Origin: Candidatus Melainabacteria bacterium
GTDB taxonomy: Bacteria; Cyanobacteriota; Vampirovibrionia; Obscuribacterales; Obscuribacteraceae
NCBI GenBank assembly: GCA_003153555.1
Contig: PLZS01000078.1
Span: forward strand, 1 to 64,000
Direction: 5' to 3'
Length of the DNA stretch: 64,000 nt
Notes under the pieces: generated by a model
The model's database searches: none
Told to the model about the DNA's origin: nothing
The model's input: only the letters and a program-made list of their open reading frames with translations
Position numbers and translations under genes: made by a program
Shown here: positions 34,451 through 44,341 of the stretch, one piece after another
How positions within the stretch are numbered: the stretch's first letter is position 1
Layout of the letters: each line of letters begins with the position of its first letter

Positions 34451-36940
34451 TCACGGCTTGGCATTCTTTACGTTCTTGTCGAGCCATTGAGTCATTTCCC
34501 ACAATGTATGCAGCACCGATTCACGGGCACGATAGCCATGCGTCTCGGCGGGCAGAACAACCCAACGTACGTGACCGCCGAGACCTTTCATGGCCTCAAA
34601 TAGGCGTTCACTTTGAATGGGATATGTACCCGGATTGTTATCAACTTCGCCGTGGATAAGAAGCAAAGGTTCGTCAATCTTGTCGGCGTAAGTGAATGGC
34701 GACATCTCTACATAAATTGGCTTGGCTTGCCAGAAATTACGCTCCTCAGACTGGAACCCAAATGGTGTTAATGTGCGATTATAGGCGCCACTGCGGGCGA
34801 TGCCGGCACGGAACAAATTAGAATGCGCTAAAAGATTCGCTGTCGTAAACGCACCATAAGAATGTCCGCCAATCGCCAGGCGATTACGATCTGCCACGCC
34901 TAGGCGCACCACTTCATTTACAGCCGCTTCTGCACCAGCGACAAGTTGTGTCACATATGTATCGTTCGGCTCAGTTGTTCCTTCGCCCACGATCGGAAAC
35001 GTAGGATCATCCAATACTGCAAAACCCATTAGCAGAGCAAATAGAGGTCCCTGATAATTCGCGGACACAAATCGGTATGGAGAGTCTTGAACCTGTCCGG
35101 CCGCGTCCTTAGATTTGTACTCAGTCGGGTAAGCCCACATGAGCATCGGCACTGGTTTTGACTGCCCTTCCTTAAATTCTGGAGGCAGATACAACATGCC
35201 CGACAGCTTCACTCCGTCTGCGCGCTGATATTGAAGCAGCTTTTTCGTGACCTTCGCAAGCGAAGAATTTGGATTTGGAAAATCAGTCAAGCGCTGAAGC
35301 GACTTCTCCTCAAGTTTCCGGACATAGTACTGCGGCTGCTCTGTAACTGATTCTCGGCGCGTCAGAAGGCTGGAGCCGTTAGGATCCAAAACATTAACAG
35401 CGGACTCGTAGTTAGGCGGATCACATCTCCAGAGTCGCTTTGTCACAGGTGCAGTCTTCAGATCAAGTTGATCGACAAAAGGACGATCTCCTTCAGGACC
35501 CGCACCTTCACCAAGAAGTAGCAAACTTCCGTTTTCCGTCTGATGCATCACAGTAGTACCACGCGGAGTCAGATCACGAGCCGGGCGACCAGGATCACTA
35601 TAATGATCCTCGTACGAGCGATCCCAGAGGAGGCGAGGCTTTACTGAAAGATTATCGGGTGCCACCACAAACGTCCGCGTCTTCCGGTTCTTAAACCATG
35701 ATTCGCTCACAAGCGCCAGTTGTCCGCTACCCCAACTTACACCGCTGGATCGCAGTGACAATTGAATGAGCCGGGTTGGTGACCCCACAAATGGTGCCGC
35801 CCAGGTAAACAACTCATCTCGCACATCCGCTTCTTTCTTTGGATCGCCTCCATCGCGCGCCTCCACCCAACAGACTGTGGCATCAGTATCAGCGCGCCAT
35901 TCATAATCGCGCGGACCAGTTGGCACAGCAGAAAAATCAATAGGCACTTCTTCAGCGAGTGGATTATCAGCGAGCTGCTTCTCAACTTTTCCATCTAACG
36001 AACGGACCTCAACGCGGTAAGGAAACCGCTCGATTGCAACCTTATAGGAATAAGGACGGTGCGTGATTGCTGTGAGAAGATGCCGACCATCGGGGGAAGG
36101 TGTGGACTCAATGTACAGTTCTGGCTGAGCAATTTGTTCAATGCGCCCATCAAGATGCACGTGTGCGAGTTGTGATTGCAAGAAATACTCAAAAACTTTT
36201 TCATCGTCAGGATTCTTCAGCAAACCGGGATCAGTTCGCGCGGGGCGTTTCTGTCCATCATTCTCTTGAACGAGCGGTCCGCGCGGCACCATCGATTTTA
36301 CAGGGGCTGCACCACGATCTCGTGGCACGAGTCTGGCAATAATTGACCCATCCGAAACCCACTTGTAAGGCGGTTCCTGATAGAAACAATCATTGAGTCG
36401 AGCATCGATCAGCTGCGCCGCTTGGCGTGATGCAACATCAAGAATCCAAAGTGTAATATCCGCACCGCTCGTAACAGTGAAACCGATTTTGGTGCCATCG
36501 GGTGACCAAGAGACATCGGAAATGCGAGCGCCGTCCGGAATTCCTGTAACTTGTTTCGGTTTGGCTGTGGTATCAGTGAGGTCCGCTAAATACAGCCGCG
36601 CATATGCGTAAGAGCGGCTGGGTCCGTTCGTTTTAGGATTGATTCGCAAACCAGCGAGTGTCAATTCCGGCTGAGACACTTCCGCGATGGGCGGCAAACT
36701 CGGTTGCTCCATCAGCAACATCGTCTTGCGATCGGGCGACAACTTCGCCGTTGGGGTCGGCGGAACATCAACGAGATCAGCAATAGGCTTGGGCGGAACC
36801 TGATAGGTGAGCTCATCTGCTAGGGTTCGATCAATCGAAGACAAGAAGGCTGCAAAAACCATGAGACCCAAGGCGTGCCGCCGAAAAATGCAGCCAGGCA
36901 CCGCAGGCAAGAAAGCTGTCATCTTTAAACGCATTTGCAT
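34451..36940 (-). CDS. Secreted S9 peptidase, homologue of chloroplast glutamyl endopeptidase (CGEP)
   Basis: 829 residues with ATG 36940 (GGGGA 4 nt upstream) and a signal peptide (LGLMVFAAFLSSIDRTLA). An N-terminal beta-propeller is followed by an alpha/beta hydrolase. The catalytic Ser is in GGHSYGAF (~693), the Asp in HGEVDNNPG (~766) and the His in PAETHGYRARES (~800). The blocks RSGAYNRTLTPFGFQSE, YVEMSPFTYADKI and the opening YQVPPKPIADLVDVPP match plant CGEP closely as I recall it, so a Glu-specific exo/endopeptidase activity is likely. The open frame continues to 37108 but would overlap the divergent gene. Here the enzyme is exported rather than plastid-targeted. Confidence 0.93.
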   Translation of the reverse strand: MQMRLKMTAFLPAVPGCIFRRHALGLMVFAAFLSSIDRTLADELTYQVPPKPIADLVDVPPTPTAKLSPDRKTMLLMEQPSLPPIAEVSQPELTLAGLRINPKTNGPSRSYAYARLYLADLTDTTAKPKQVTGIPDGARISDVSWSPDGTKIGFTVTSGADITLWILDVASRQAAQLIDARLNDCFYQEPPYKWVSDGSIIARLVPRDRGAAPVKSMVPRGPLVQENDGQKRPARTDPGLLKNPDDEKVFEYFLQSQLAHVHLDGRIEQIAQPELYIESTPSPDGRHLLTAITHRPYSYKVAIERFPYRVEVRSLDGKVEKQLADNPLAEEVPIDFSAVPTGPRDYEWRADTDATVCWVEARDGGDPKKEADVRDELFTWAAPFVGSPTRLIQLSLRSSGVSWGSGQLALVSESWFKNRKTRTFVVAPDNLSVKPRLLWDRSYEDHYSDPGRPARDLTPRGTTVMHQTENGSLLLLGEGAGPEGDRPFVDQLDLKTAPVTKRLWRCDPPNYESAVNVLDPNGSSLLTRRESVTEQPQYYVRKLEEKSLQRLTDFPNPNSSLAKVTKKLLQYQRADGVKLSGMLYLPPEFKEGQSKPVPMLMWAYPTEYKSKDAAGQVQDSPYRFVSANYQGPLFALLMGFAVLDDPTFPIVGEGTTEPNDTYVTQLVAGAEAAVNEVVRLGVADRNRLAIGGHSYGAFTTANLLAHSNLFRAGIARSGAYNRTLTPFGFQSEERNFWQAKPIYVEMSPFTYADKIDEPLLLIHGEVDNNPGTYPIQSERLFEAMKGLGGHVRWVVLPAETHGYRARESVLHTLWEMTQWLDKNVKNAKP

Positions 36941-37097
36941 TTGTCCCCATTCCTTTGAGATTGCCCAAGTAGACTTTTCCGAGCAAAGAGGAGCTATTGT
37001 ATTACCTCTGACTTCCGTAGATGCAGCAATCGCTGGGAAAGCTCTGGTACATTGGTAGGAGACTTTTGGGTCAGGTTCGAAAATCGGAGAAGCCGCA

Positions 37098-37736
37098 ATG
37101 AGAAGCAAATTCCTGCTCGTAACACTGGTGTCTACAGCGATAGGGCAAATTTATACTCCGGCGATGGCACAAAATTCCCAAGGCAGCTATAAGCTTCAGA
37201 AGGGGCAACTAGGCGATGGCTCGAAGATAATCCCCTCTCGACCACAAGTTGAAATATTAGATGAAACACCGATCGTCAAGGATCGACGACGCGTAGACAA
37301 TGCACCAACCTACGAAATTGCTATTCCGCCTCTTCCCGTCTCGTCGGGAGCACACGGTGCAGGTGGCAATGGGACTCCAGATACCAGTAGACCGGGCGTC
37401 ATACGCCTCACGCCTACAAGAGATGGACGCATTTTGGCGGCTCCTGGGATGCAATCGAATATTCCGGCTCAGGGCATGGCAGCGCGCCGAGACTTGCCAT
37501 CAGGCACCAGCACCGGTGTTCATGCCCACATGACGACTCCACAAAATCCGTCCGGCGATGCGGCTGGAAGAAAACCTGGATCGATGCTCGGCAGCTCACC
37601 AACCCAAGCGCATCATGTAAGTTCACCTGTGGCAGCGACCTATGCGCCTGTGTCATCGGCGCAGGGATCTTCTGTCACGCAAACATCCACGCATGTTAAA
37701 GCAACACTCAAAGAGCGCGGACAGCTTCTTAAGTAG
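37098..37736 (+). CDS. Secreted Pro/Ser/Thr-rich protein of unknown function
   Basis: 212 residues. Signal peptide at the start (SKFLLVTLVSTAIGQIYTPAMA). The mature part is disordered, rich in Pro, Ser, Thr and Gly, with a more ordered stretch (RRVDNAPTYEIAIPPLPV). A GGAGAAG ribosome site precedes the ATG. It is divergent from the S9 peptidase (157 bp between starts) and convergent with the macroglobulin gene, 7 bp apart. Part of its 3' region is duplicated at 34385. Confidence 0.72.
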   Translation: MRSKFLLVTLVSTAIGQIYTPAMAQNSQGSYKLQKGQLGDGSKIIPSRPQVEILDETPIVKDRRRVDNAPTYEIAIPPLPVSSGAHGAGGNGTPDTSRPGVIRLTPTRDGRILAAPGMQSNIPAQGMAARRDLPSGTSTGVHAHMTTPQNPSGDAAGRKPGSMLGSSPTQAHHVSSPVAATYAPVSSAQGSSVTQTSTHVKATLKERGQLLK

Positions 37737-37743
37737 AACGTCC

Positions 37744-40700
37744 TTATTTCGCCGCAATTTCTACGTGCAAGCCATCAACCCATTGTTTTTGCTCGTCCGT
37801 GTAATAGAGATAAGCGCGACTGGCGGGGCCTGTGTATGAGCCAGGAACTGCAGCAATCAGACTGAGCGGTACCTGCACCTTAGCGTCACCTGGTAGGGTG
37901 CGCCAGTAGAGGACTACTTCGCGACCGAGCACTTCGTAAGCGTCAATCGTTCCCTTTTTCACCAGTTCCTTCAGTTGATCGTGACGAGGCTCCAAGCCTC
38001 CTGGCAGCCCAATGATTGCCACCGGATTCGGTATCACATCCTTGGTCTTATTGATCACGGTGACGTTAGCCTCTGTCGACGCTCCTTCCATGACTTTGTC
38101 TTGCGCCATCTTCGCGGTTAAGTCGAGTTTGCAGTCTTTCGCACTTGCAGGAGTGATGGCGTTGTACTTGACCGCCAGTGAATATGGCATGGGCCCGCCT
38201 CCTTCCATTTTTAGTTCAACTTTGTGGTTGCCGGCAGTGAGTAGTTCGCTCGCATCCGGAAGTTTGATTGCTCCTTGAGTAGATTTGTCGAAGGTAACCC
38301 AGTCTCCCACAGACTGTCCGTCCACGTACAACTGCACCTTGCCCGGTGCCTTCGGACGGGCTCGCTGTTTATCGTAGGTGACAATAGAGCGCAGAGCGAG
38401 CACTGTGGCTTGAGTGGATCCATAGCGTCCGTCCTTGCATGAGTCAGCCAAGAACTTGATGCTTTTCTCGACGCTGCCCGCATAGGCAGGGTCGCGCAGC
38501 CAAGCTAGAGTAGCGAAGGCAGTGCCCTCAACTTCTAGCGAATCACCACCGCTACCCACGATCGAACTCGTGACTCCGTCTATACTACCATCTGCTTTCT
38601 GCTTCGTTACCAGCCTATCCATCAGCTTCTTCGCGTCAGCCTTGTTGCCGGCAAGTTGTAGAGCGTTAGCCGCCAGTGCCACCACATAATAGTTTTGGCT
38701 GGCTGCGGCAGCGGTCTTGAGGGAATCCAATTCAGGTTTGAGGTCGGAAGCAGATTGTCCTGATTCAAGAAGCGACCACAGAATGTAGGCATTCGAACAA
38801 TCCTTATCCTCAATCCAACTGTGCAGCGCCCGGCGCTTGCGGGTGAATCCACCTTTTCCATCTTTCTGCTTCAGCAACCATGAGCGAGTGGTGCTGATCA
38901 TATTTTGATCGACATCGCGTACCTGAGCCATATCTGTAAAATGGAGAAGACCGAAAGCGGTTAGCGCCTCGTGCCCAGGATCTTGGCCGAACCATTCGTA
39001 ACCCCGATCCGGACACCAGAATCCGACCAGCTTCTTATAACCGACGTCTAGCTTCTCACGCGCTGTCTCAACCAACTTTGGGTCGACTCCAGCGTGCGAG
39101 AGAAAGTACTGTTGAGCCATTGTCAGCGGATAGCTAGTTGAAGAGGTCTGCTCGAAGCATCCGTTTGGATCCTGAATCATTCGCTGGAGCGCTTCGGTCA
39201 GATTCGCCAATGGCGTCGGATATACGGCAGTATTCGAGATCATGCTCTGTGGCACCACGCCCTCAGGAATGGTGATGGTCTGCACAACTGGCTTTCCAGG
39301 TTCGATGATGCCACCGAAAGCTGACTCAATCGGAAAACCCTTCGGCTTAACGGAGAGTGTGCGACTGACTTTGTCTTCGTAAAGCCCAGCCTTGGCATTG
39401 AGAACGAACTCTTTTTGGCCGTTGCCGAAGCCAACGTCAATCGGTTGAATCCAGCGTACCCGGTCATTGGCGTTGATTACTACGCTGCCTTGGAGCAACT
39501 TTTGCACTTTGAAGTCGCCATTCAGATCGATCTTCAGAGATGGATCGGCAAGACTGCCGATGGTGGCATTAATGAGGGCAATAGGGAGGAGAATGCGATC
39601 GCCCGCCGTTACCTCAAGCGGCAACTTGGCCTCGGCATAGAACGGCTGAACAGCCTCCACTCCAACATTCCCCGTTCCGACTGCGCCGTTGCTGGCAAAG
39701 GCATCGGCAAAGACGCGGAAAGTGGTGACACTGTCGTTTAGTCCGAAACTTACTGTTGCTTCGCCAGTTGTTGGATCAGTCTTCACCCCAGTATTCCAAT
39801 ACAACGTCTCGGCGAAATCTACTCGGTCTGTAGCCTTTCGGTCGTTTCGCACCTGATGCGCGAACTCGCGAACCATCACCAAATTATTGAGGGAAGACTG
39901 GAGTCTAGACATAGGGGCGAACATGGCGCGATTCATCGATGACAATTGTGCCACCTTCGCAAGTCGTCCACGCACGCCGTCTTCGCTATCCTGCATTGGT
40001 GATCCTGCTGGCATTTTCTCATTAGTCTTTTGATGTCGTTCGGCTCTACCACCTGCGAAATGACGCTCATCTACAACGCTTGGCTCAACTTGGAACATAT
40101 TGGCGTCACGCGGGCCTTGTACACGACCGTTTGCCTCTGGTAGCGATAGGTCTTGCTGCACACCTTTCTTGAAAGTGCCTCGCACCATATGTGGAGCGCC
40201 GAACGCTGCTGCGAAGTCTGGTTCCTCTCCGATCATCTGTGGAGCAGCCGCATCAAACGCTAACGCGAGAGCAGGTGGCGGTGGCACCATTCGCATGCCG
40301 CCTTTAAGCACGGCTATGCGACCCATGTCGGCCATCCCCTTCGCACCTCCCATTGCAGCACCTGCCCATGCTCCGCGACCGACACCCATTCCCCATCCGT
40401 TCATTGCAACTGACTGCGGATACTGGCGCGTTGGAATCTTCAGTGCCACCACACGTTGTGCATCCTCGCCATTGGTTTCAATAAACTTGGCTAGCTGCAT
40501 CAAAGCGAATCGTCGCCAACCTTGCGTACCGAGCAGTAGATCCGTAGCCATTGGAGCTTTAGGATTCTTCGGATCGAGATACACGTGAGCGTCCGCCAGA
40601 TCCTTCACCTCTGGCTCCAGAAAAACCATCACCGGAAGATGTGGTGCCTGTTCACGCTTCTCCACCATTTCAAGGACACTGTCGTCAGTGACCGTCAGTC

Positions 40701-42159
40701 CCACCACGGTCGAAACCGGCTTACCGTCACCATCTGTAGCTTTGATAGTTAGTTTCGCAGTATCTCCTGGGACATAAGACTTCTGTCCGGGGGTTATGCT
40801 GATGTTGAGCGGTTTAGATGGCTCGCGGAACACCAGTCGTTCAGCCAACGGCACTCCATTCTTATCCCAAACTGTCACAGTTAAAACGCCGTCAACATCT
40901 GAGGGAACGTCGAAGGAGACTGGACTTAACCTGCCTCTTTTGTCCACGTTGACGTTGTGGGACGCCACTTGTACTTCGCGTTTCGCAAGTGTCACTTGGC
41001 AGTGCTTGTCAGTACATCCGACTTGAACCGATACGGGCTGGTCTCTCTTGAAGATCTCCTTGTCAGAATGAATCAGCGCGCCTTCAGACTTGATCTTCGG
41101 CAGAGGGTAGATCGTCTTGATTCCTGCAGGTTCAACAATGCTCAGGAAGTACTCCCTATTCGCTTCTGGAGTAAACTCGAACCGGCCGCGCCCTTCATGC
41201 TCAGTGCGGAAGTCTGTGATCGCTTCTGTTTGTGAGGATTTCTTTGACATCAGTTTTCCAACAAGATCAGCCGGTTTGCCGTTAGGTTGGTTGGCCTGGA
41301 TGTATATACGGTTCTTGTAACCTGCGATCAAATCGCCGCCTTCAGGAAACATCTTTAGGTCCACAGTCTGAAGAAGAATTGGGATAGTTTTCGAAGCCGT
41401 TTCGACAACGCCGCCATCTTCAATCACCAGCGCAAGCGTGCCTTCCCCGCGAAGAATCTCGTGAGGCAGATCAAAACTGACGGAGCATAGCCCTTTCGCA
41501 TCGACTTTGCCTACACCGCCTTTCAGTTCGACGCCGTCAACGCGGGGCATAACCGTTACCTTTGCCCCTTCAGGAATGCCACCCTCCGCTCGCTTCACAT
41601 CCAAAGTAGCTTGGACCTTGTCGCCAGGACCGTAGCCGTCCCGCAGGAATGTGATCTGCGACTTCAGGCGAGGGGCGCGATAAGCGCGAATGTCGAATTT
41701 GCGCTCAGCGGGCGTGTAGCCGTCACTGGGATACTTCACGTGGATCGTGTATTCGCCGCCCGCCTGACCTTGCGGAACTACCCAGGCAAAACCCCAAACA
41801 CTATTCTGAGCAGAAACACCGCCGCCAGCAACCGTGTCTCCTTTCGGTCCTTTGATTTCGATGGTCGCATACGCGCTCTGCCCGTCAGGTAAAGGCTTAT
41901 GGTTCGCAGCATTCAAAAGCACTCCGCGAACATAGACCTTCTCACTTGCGCGGTAAATTGGCTTATCGGTGCTGACGAATGTCAGGCAGCGATCTGCACC
42001 GCCCAGAACTTCCGTGGTCGCCTTCTCCGAGTGCGGGGCATCTCCTTTGGGTGCAGCGACCTTATTCTGCGAGTTAGCCAACGTACGCCCGATTAAAACG
42101 GCCCAACAAGCCGCCAATGCAAGTCCAATCAAACAGAGGCGAATCCAAAAACGAGACAT
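37744..42159 (-). CDS. Bacterial alpha-2-macroglobulin with intact thioester
   Basis: 1471 residues, one of the longest genes here. The N-terminal hydrophobic segment (WIRLCLIGLALAACWAVLIG) has no lipobox, so it is a signal anchor or signal peptide. MG2-type domains follow (YRASEKVYVRGVLLN). A Gly/Ala/Met-rich bait-like region lies around 590-660. The A2M core (ETLYWNTGVKTDPTTGEATVSF) follows. The thioester GCFEQ is near residue 1000 and the alpha/alpha thioester domain comes after it. The protein should trap proteases covalently in the periplasm or outside. AAGGAG lies 8 nt before the ATG. The usual pbpC partner is not adjacent; a secreted protease gene lies 800 bp away. Confidence 0.95.
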   Translation of the reverse strand: MSRFWIRLCLIGLALAACWAVLIGRTLANSQNKVAAPKGDAPHSEKATTEVLGGADRCLTFVSTDKPIYRASEKVYVRGVLLNAANHKPLPDGQSAYATIEIKGPKGDTVAGGGVSAQNSVWGFAWVVPQGQAGGEYTIHVKYPSDGYTPAERKFDIRAYRAPRLKSQITFLRDGYGPGDKVQATLDVKRAEGGIPEGAKVTVMPRVDGVELKGGVGKVDAKGLCSVSFDLPHEILRGEGTLALVIEDGGVVETASKTIPILLQTVDLKMFPEGGDLIAGYKNRIYIQANQPNGKPADLVGKLMSKKSSQTEAITDFRTEHEGRGRFEFTPEANREYFLSIVEPAGIKTIYPLPKIKSEGALIHSDKEIFKRDQPVSVQVGCTDKHCQVTLAKREVQVASHNVNVDKRGRLSPVSFDVPSDVDGVLTVTVWDKNGVPLAERLVFREPSKPLNISITPGQKSYVPGDTAKLTIKATDGDGKPVSTVVGLTVTDDSVLEMVEKREQAPHLPVMVFLEPEVKDLADAHVYLDPKNPKAPMATDLLLGTQGWRRFALMQLAKFIETNGEDAQRVVALKIPTRQYPQSVAMNGWGMGVGRGAWAGAAMGGAKGMADMGRIAVLKGGMRMVPPPPALALAFDAAAPQMIGEEPDFAAAFGAPHMVRGTFKKGVQQDLSLPEANGRVQGPRDANMFQVEPSVVDERHFAGGRAERHQKTNEKMPAGSPMQDSEDGVRGRLAKVAQLSSMNRAMFAPMSRLQSSLNNLVMVREFAHQVRNDRKATDRVDFAETLYWNTGVKTDPTTGEATVSFGLNDSVTTFRVFADAFASNGAVGTGNVGVEAVQPFYAEAKLPLEVTAGDRILLPIALINATIGSLADPSLKIDLNGDFKVQKLLQGSVVINANDRVRWIQPIDVGFGNGQKEFVLNAKAGLYEDKVSRTLSVKPKGFPIESAFGGIIEPGKPVVQTITIPEGVVPQSMISNTAVYPTPLANLTEALQRMIQDPNGCFEQTSSTSYPLTMAQQYFLSHAGVDPKLVETAREKLDVGYKKLVGFWCPDRGYEWFGQDPGHEALTAFGLLHFTDMAQVRDVDQNMISTTRSWLLKQKDGKGGFTRKRRALHSWIEDKDCSNAYILWSLLESGQSASDLKPELDSLKTAAAASQNYYVVALAANALQLAGNKADAKKLMDRLVTKQKADGSIDGVTSSIVGSGGDSLEVEGTAFATLAWLRDPAYAGSVEKSIKFLADSCKDGRYGSTQATVLALRSIVTYDKQRARPKAPGKVQLYVDGQSVGDWVTFDKSTQGAIKLPDASELLTAGNHKVELKMEGGGPMPYSLAVKYNAITPASAKDCKLDLTAKMAQDKVMEGASTEANVTVINKTKDVIPNPVAIIGLPGGLEPRHDQLKELVKKGTIDAYEVLGREVVLYWRTLPGDAKVQVPLSLIAAVPGSYTGPASRAYLYYTDEQKQWVDGLHVEIAAK

Positions 42160-42480
42160 CTTCTATACTCCTTGACCAGGATGAACTTGGATGGCGACAA
42201 CCAGTTCTTTCCAACTTAGCGCGCTTACCGTCAAAATAAACTGAGGTATTTACTAGTTTTGATTCAGGAGCAAATCGTCCCATACTTCTAGATTGTGGAC
42301 AGCTCTTGCTTGACACGTTATTCGATATTTACATGAAAAATTTGAATGCTTGATTTCTAGCTTTGCACACTGAACGAGATGAAGTTGTCGGCACAGTTTT
42401 TGGTGAAATTTATCGCGATACAGTCTTTAATGCATGACTCAGCGCTTGTGATTAATCATGGACTGCTAAGACAGAATATT
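42160..42480. other. Gene-free stretch
   Basis: About 320 bp upstream of the macroglobulin gene. I see no credible coding frame, tRNA or terminator. It must hold the macroglobulin promoter, which I cannot place. Confidence 0.5.
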
Positions 42481-43186
42481 TCAAATGCCAGCCGAACCGT
42501 CGAAAATCAGATGGTAACAACGAACTTTTGACCCGGCAGGAAACGGTGGAAACCTGCCCACAGATAGGAGTATTTGTCGAAGATTTACCATAGTTCTTTC
42601 ACTGATGGCATGTCCTTGATTGCCGCGTTCAGCGCCGGTGTATGGACTGACGTCGTAAATGGAGCCATTAGGGTTTACGATGACGTGCAGCGAGGCTACG
42701 CCCGGTGTTTCGCGCAGCTCTCGAGCATGCGATTGAAACACATTTTGCACTGCGATTAACCAAAATTTCCACTGCGGACCCAAGCTTGGATTTGCCTCTT
42801 CGCTTGAAAGAATGTCCCACCACCTTACCGGAACTTGAAATGCAGGATCAAAAGCTGCCGGGCAGTGCCCGGCTTCGATTGCAATCTTTGGCTCAGAATT
42901 TGATCTGTTTCCGAGAGCCACGGAGGCGACTGGAATGTATGAGCTGGCAACTGATCCAACAACGGTTCCGAGTCTGGAGAACGCTCCACCCAAATGAGCT
43001 TTGAGCCCCCTGTGCTGTCTGTTGTTAGCACTATCCGCAGTGGCACCAGATCGATCCTGCAATTTTGCTGGAAGATATTCATTTTATTCTGAAATTCTCT
43101 TGCGCTCGAACGGCGTTGGCTGTCACAAGTTGCAACGACAGTAGTAAACAATAACCAATCGTCTTTACGAACTTGTTTTGTTTCAT
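42481..43186 (-). pseudogene. Frameshifted secreted protein with TonB-C-like domain
   Basis: ATG 43186 (AAGGGCAAG upstream) opens a 35-codon frame with a good signal peptide (GYCLLLSLQLVTANAVRA) that ends at TGA 43079. Dropping one A from the AAAA at 43082-43085 joins it to the long frame ending at 42481, giving ENFRINEYLPAKLQDRS. The C-terminal ~100 residues resemble a TonB_C-type domain: VASLHVIVNPNGSIYDV, then RTMVNLRQILLSVGRFPPFP. It is related in plan to the gene at 46105. Either an inactivated gene or a one-base sequence error. Without the correction only the 193-codon internal frame 42481-43062 is open. Confidence 0.6.
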
Positions 43187-43446
43187 GACTTGCCCTTGGC
43201 TCAGTACGACGAATGTATCTGCTCGACGTGCATGATTCGTGAATTGTCATGAGCAGGCAATTTTTCACTGCTTGGTTCAATCCAAAGCCACGTAGTTACC
43301 TCACCTTCCGCCACAGTTTCGCCACTGTGCTACCGCACTATCAGTTTCATGACCAGGCATGATGTCAGCGGTGCTTCCTACCACTGCCGTACATGCGCTG
43401 AATGCAACCATACGTCACTCACGCCGCCAACAGAGGAACAGACACT

Positions 43447-43833
43447 ATGCTAGAAAGCTTTGACGGTCATCAGCAAAAGGAAGCAGCCAATTCAGCTTCT
43501 CTCCAGAAAGAACTGGCAGTGGCGGCTCTTTTGACAGCTGGCTTATTTTTGACAAAAGGAAGAGCAGCAGAGGCACTGGTTACAGTAGATGAAGGTGTCA
43601 TGGCTGGTTCGACTGCGCGCTTTGCTGAGGAGGCGTTGTCTCTCAGTAAGACAGCCCCAATCCGGCACGTGAAGTGTCAGCAATAGATTTGTCCGCAATG
43701 CAAGGACTAAAGGTCGAGAAAATTATTCACCACCCAAGCATCGGCAAGACCATGATTCTTCTTGATGGGCGTTATGAACCAATAGAGCTTTACGGCAAAA
43801 TAACCGCACATTCATTCAGCACGGTAGTTTGAC
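43447..43833 (+). pseudogene. Frameshifted small protein of unknown function
   Basis: ATG 43447 with AGAGG upstream. The first frame (LQKELAVAALLTAGLFLTKGRAAEALVTVDEG) stops at 43686. One extra C in the CCCC at 43655-43658 would carry translation into the frame reading PNPAREVSAIDLSAM and on to DGRYEPIELYGKITAHSF, stopping at 43833. Restored length is about 129 residues. No family recognised; the Ala/Leu-rich segment may be a membrane helix. Decay or a one-base sequencing error. Confidence 0.55.
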
Positions 43834-43947
43834 ACCGGATTCTAACTGGGTTCTATGCAGCGCAGTCTACGGAAAATCAGACTTGAGGTCAGAGTTCCTC
43901 CACTGTCATTTTGTAACTTTGGGCCAGCTGATGTAGATTTTCTTTGC

Positions 43948-44253
43948 TCATGTTTCTGCCAGGTTATCTAACGTCCAGTGGGACTGATGATCATTCATAC
44001 ATTCAAGAACGCTTCTTTGAAGAGGAGTCAGATCGGTTTGCAACATACGATCTATGGCACCATATTCGATATTGCCGTCTTTGTCCTTCACCCGATCGTA
44101 GAGGCTGATCCCATCCTCTTTAGCAAAAAAATTTCTCAAATTATTGCGAGGCAAATCATTAATCTTGGACTGTTCAATTTCTGCTTTGATACCACTTACC
44201 CGCTGCAGATGATCCAAACCACCTCTTCGCGAGTTGGTCGTAAGACGACTCAC
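43948..44253 (-). CDS. Small protein with Asp-rich, EF-hand-like segment
   Basis: 101 residues from GTG 44253; the frame is open ~27 nt further. The middle part DRVKDKDGNIEYGAIDRML has the D-x-D-G-N-I-x-Y-x-x-I-D spacing of a calcium-binding EF-hand loop, with one acidic position replaced. There is no good ribosome site, and it may be the C-terminal remnant of a larger gene, as several neighbours are damaged. Confidence 0.45.
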   Translation of the reverse strand: MSRLTTNSRRGGLDHLQRVSGIKAEIEQSKINDLPRNNLRNFFAKEDGISLYDRVKDKDGNIEYGAIDRMLQTDLTPLQRSVLECMNDHQSHWTLDNLAET

Positions 44254-44341
44254 CCACCCCTGAAACTCATCTGATCAAATGAGAAGCTACAACTTTCATA
44301 ACCGGTTACAGTGACCAGAACGTTACCTATCCAACTGCGGA

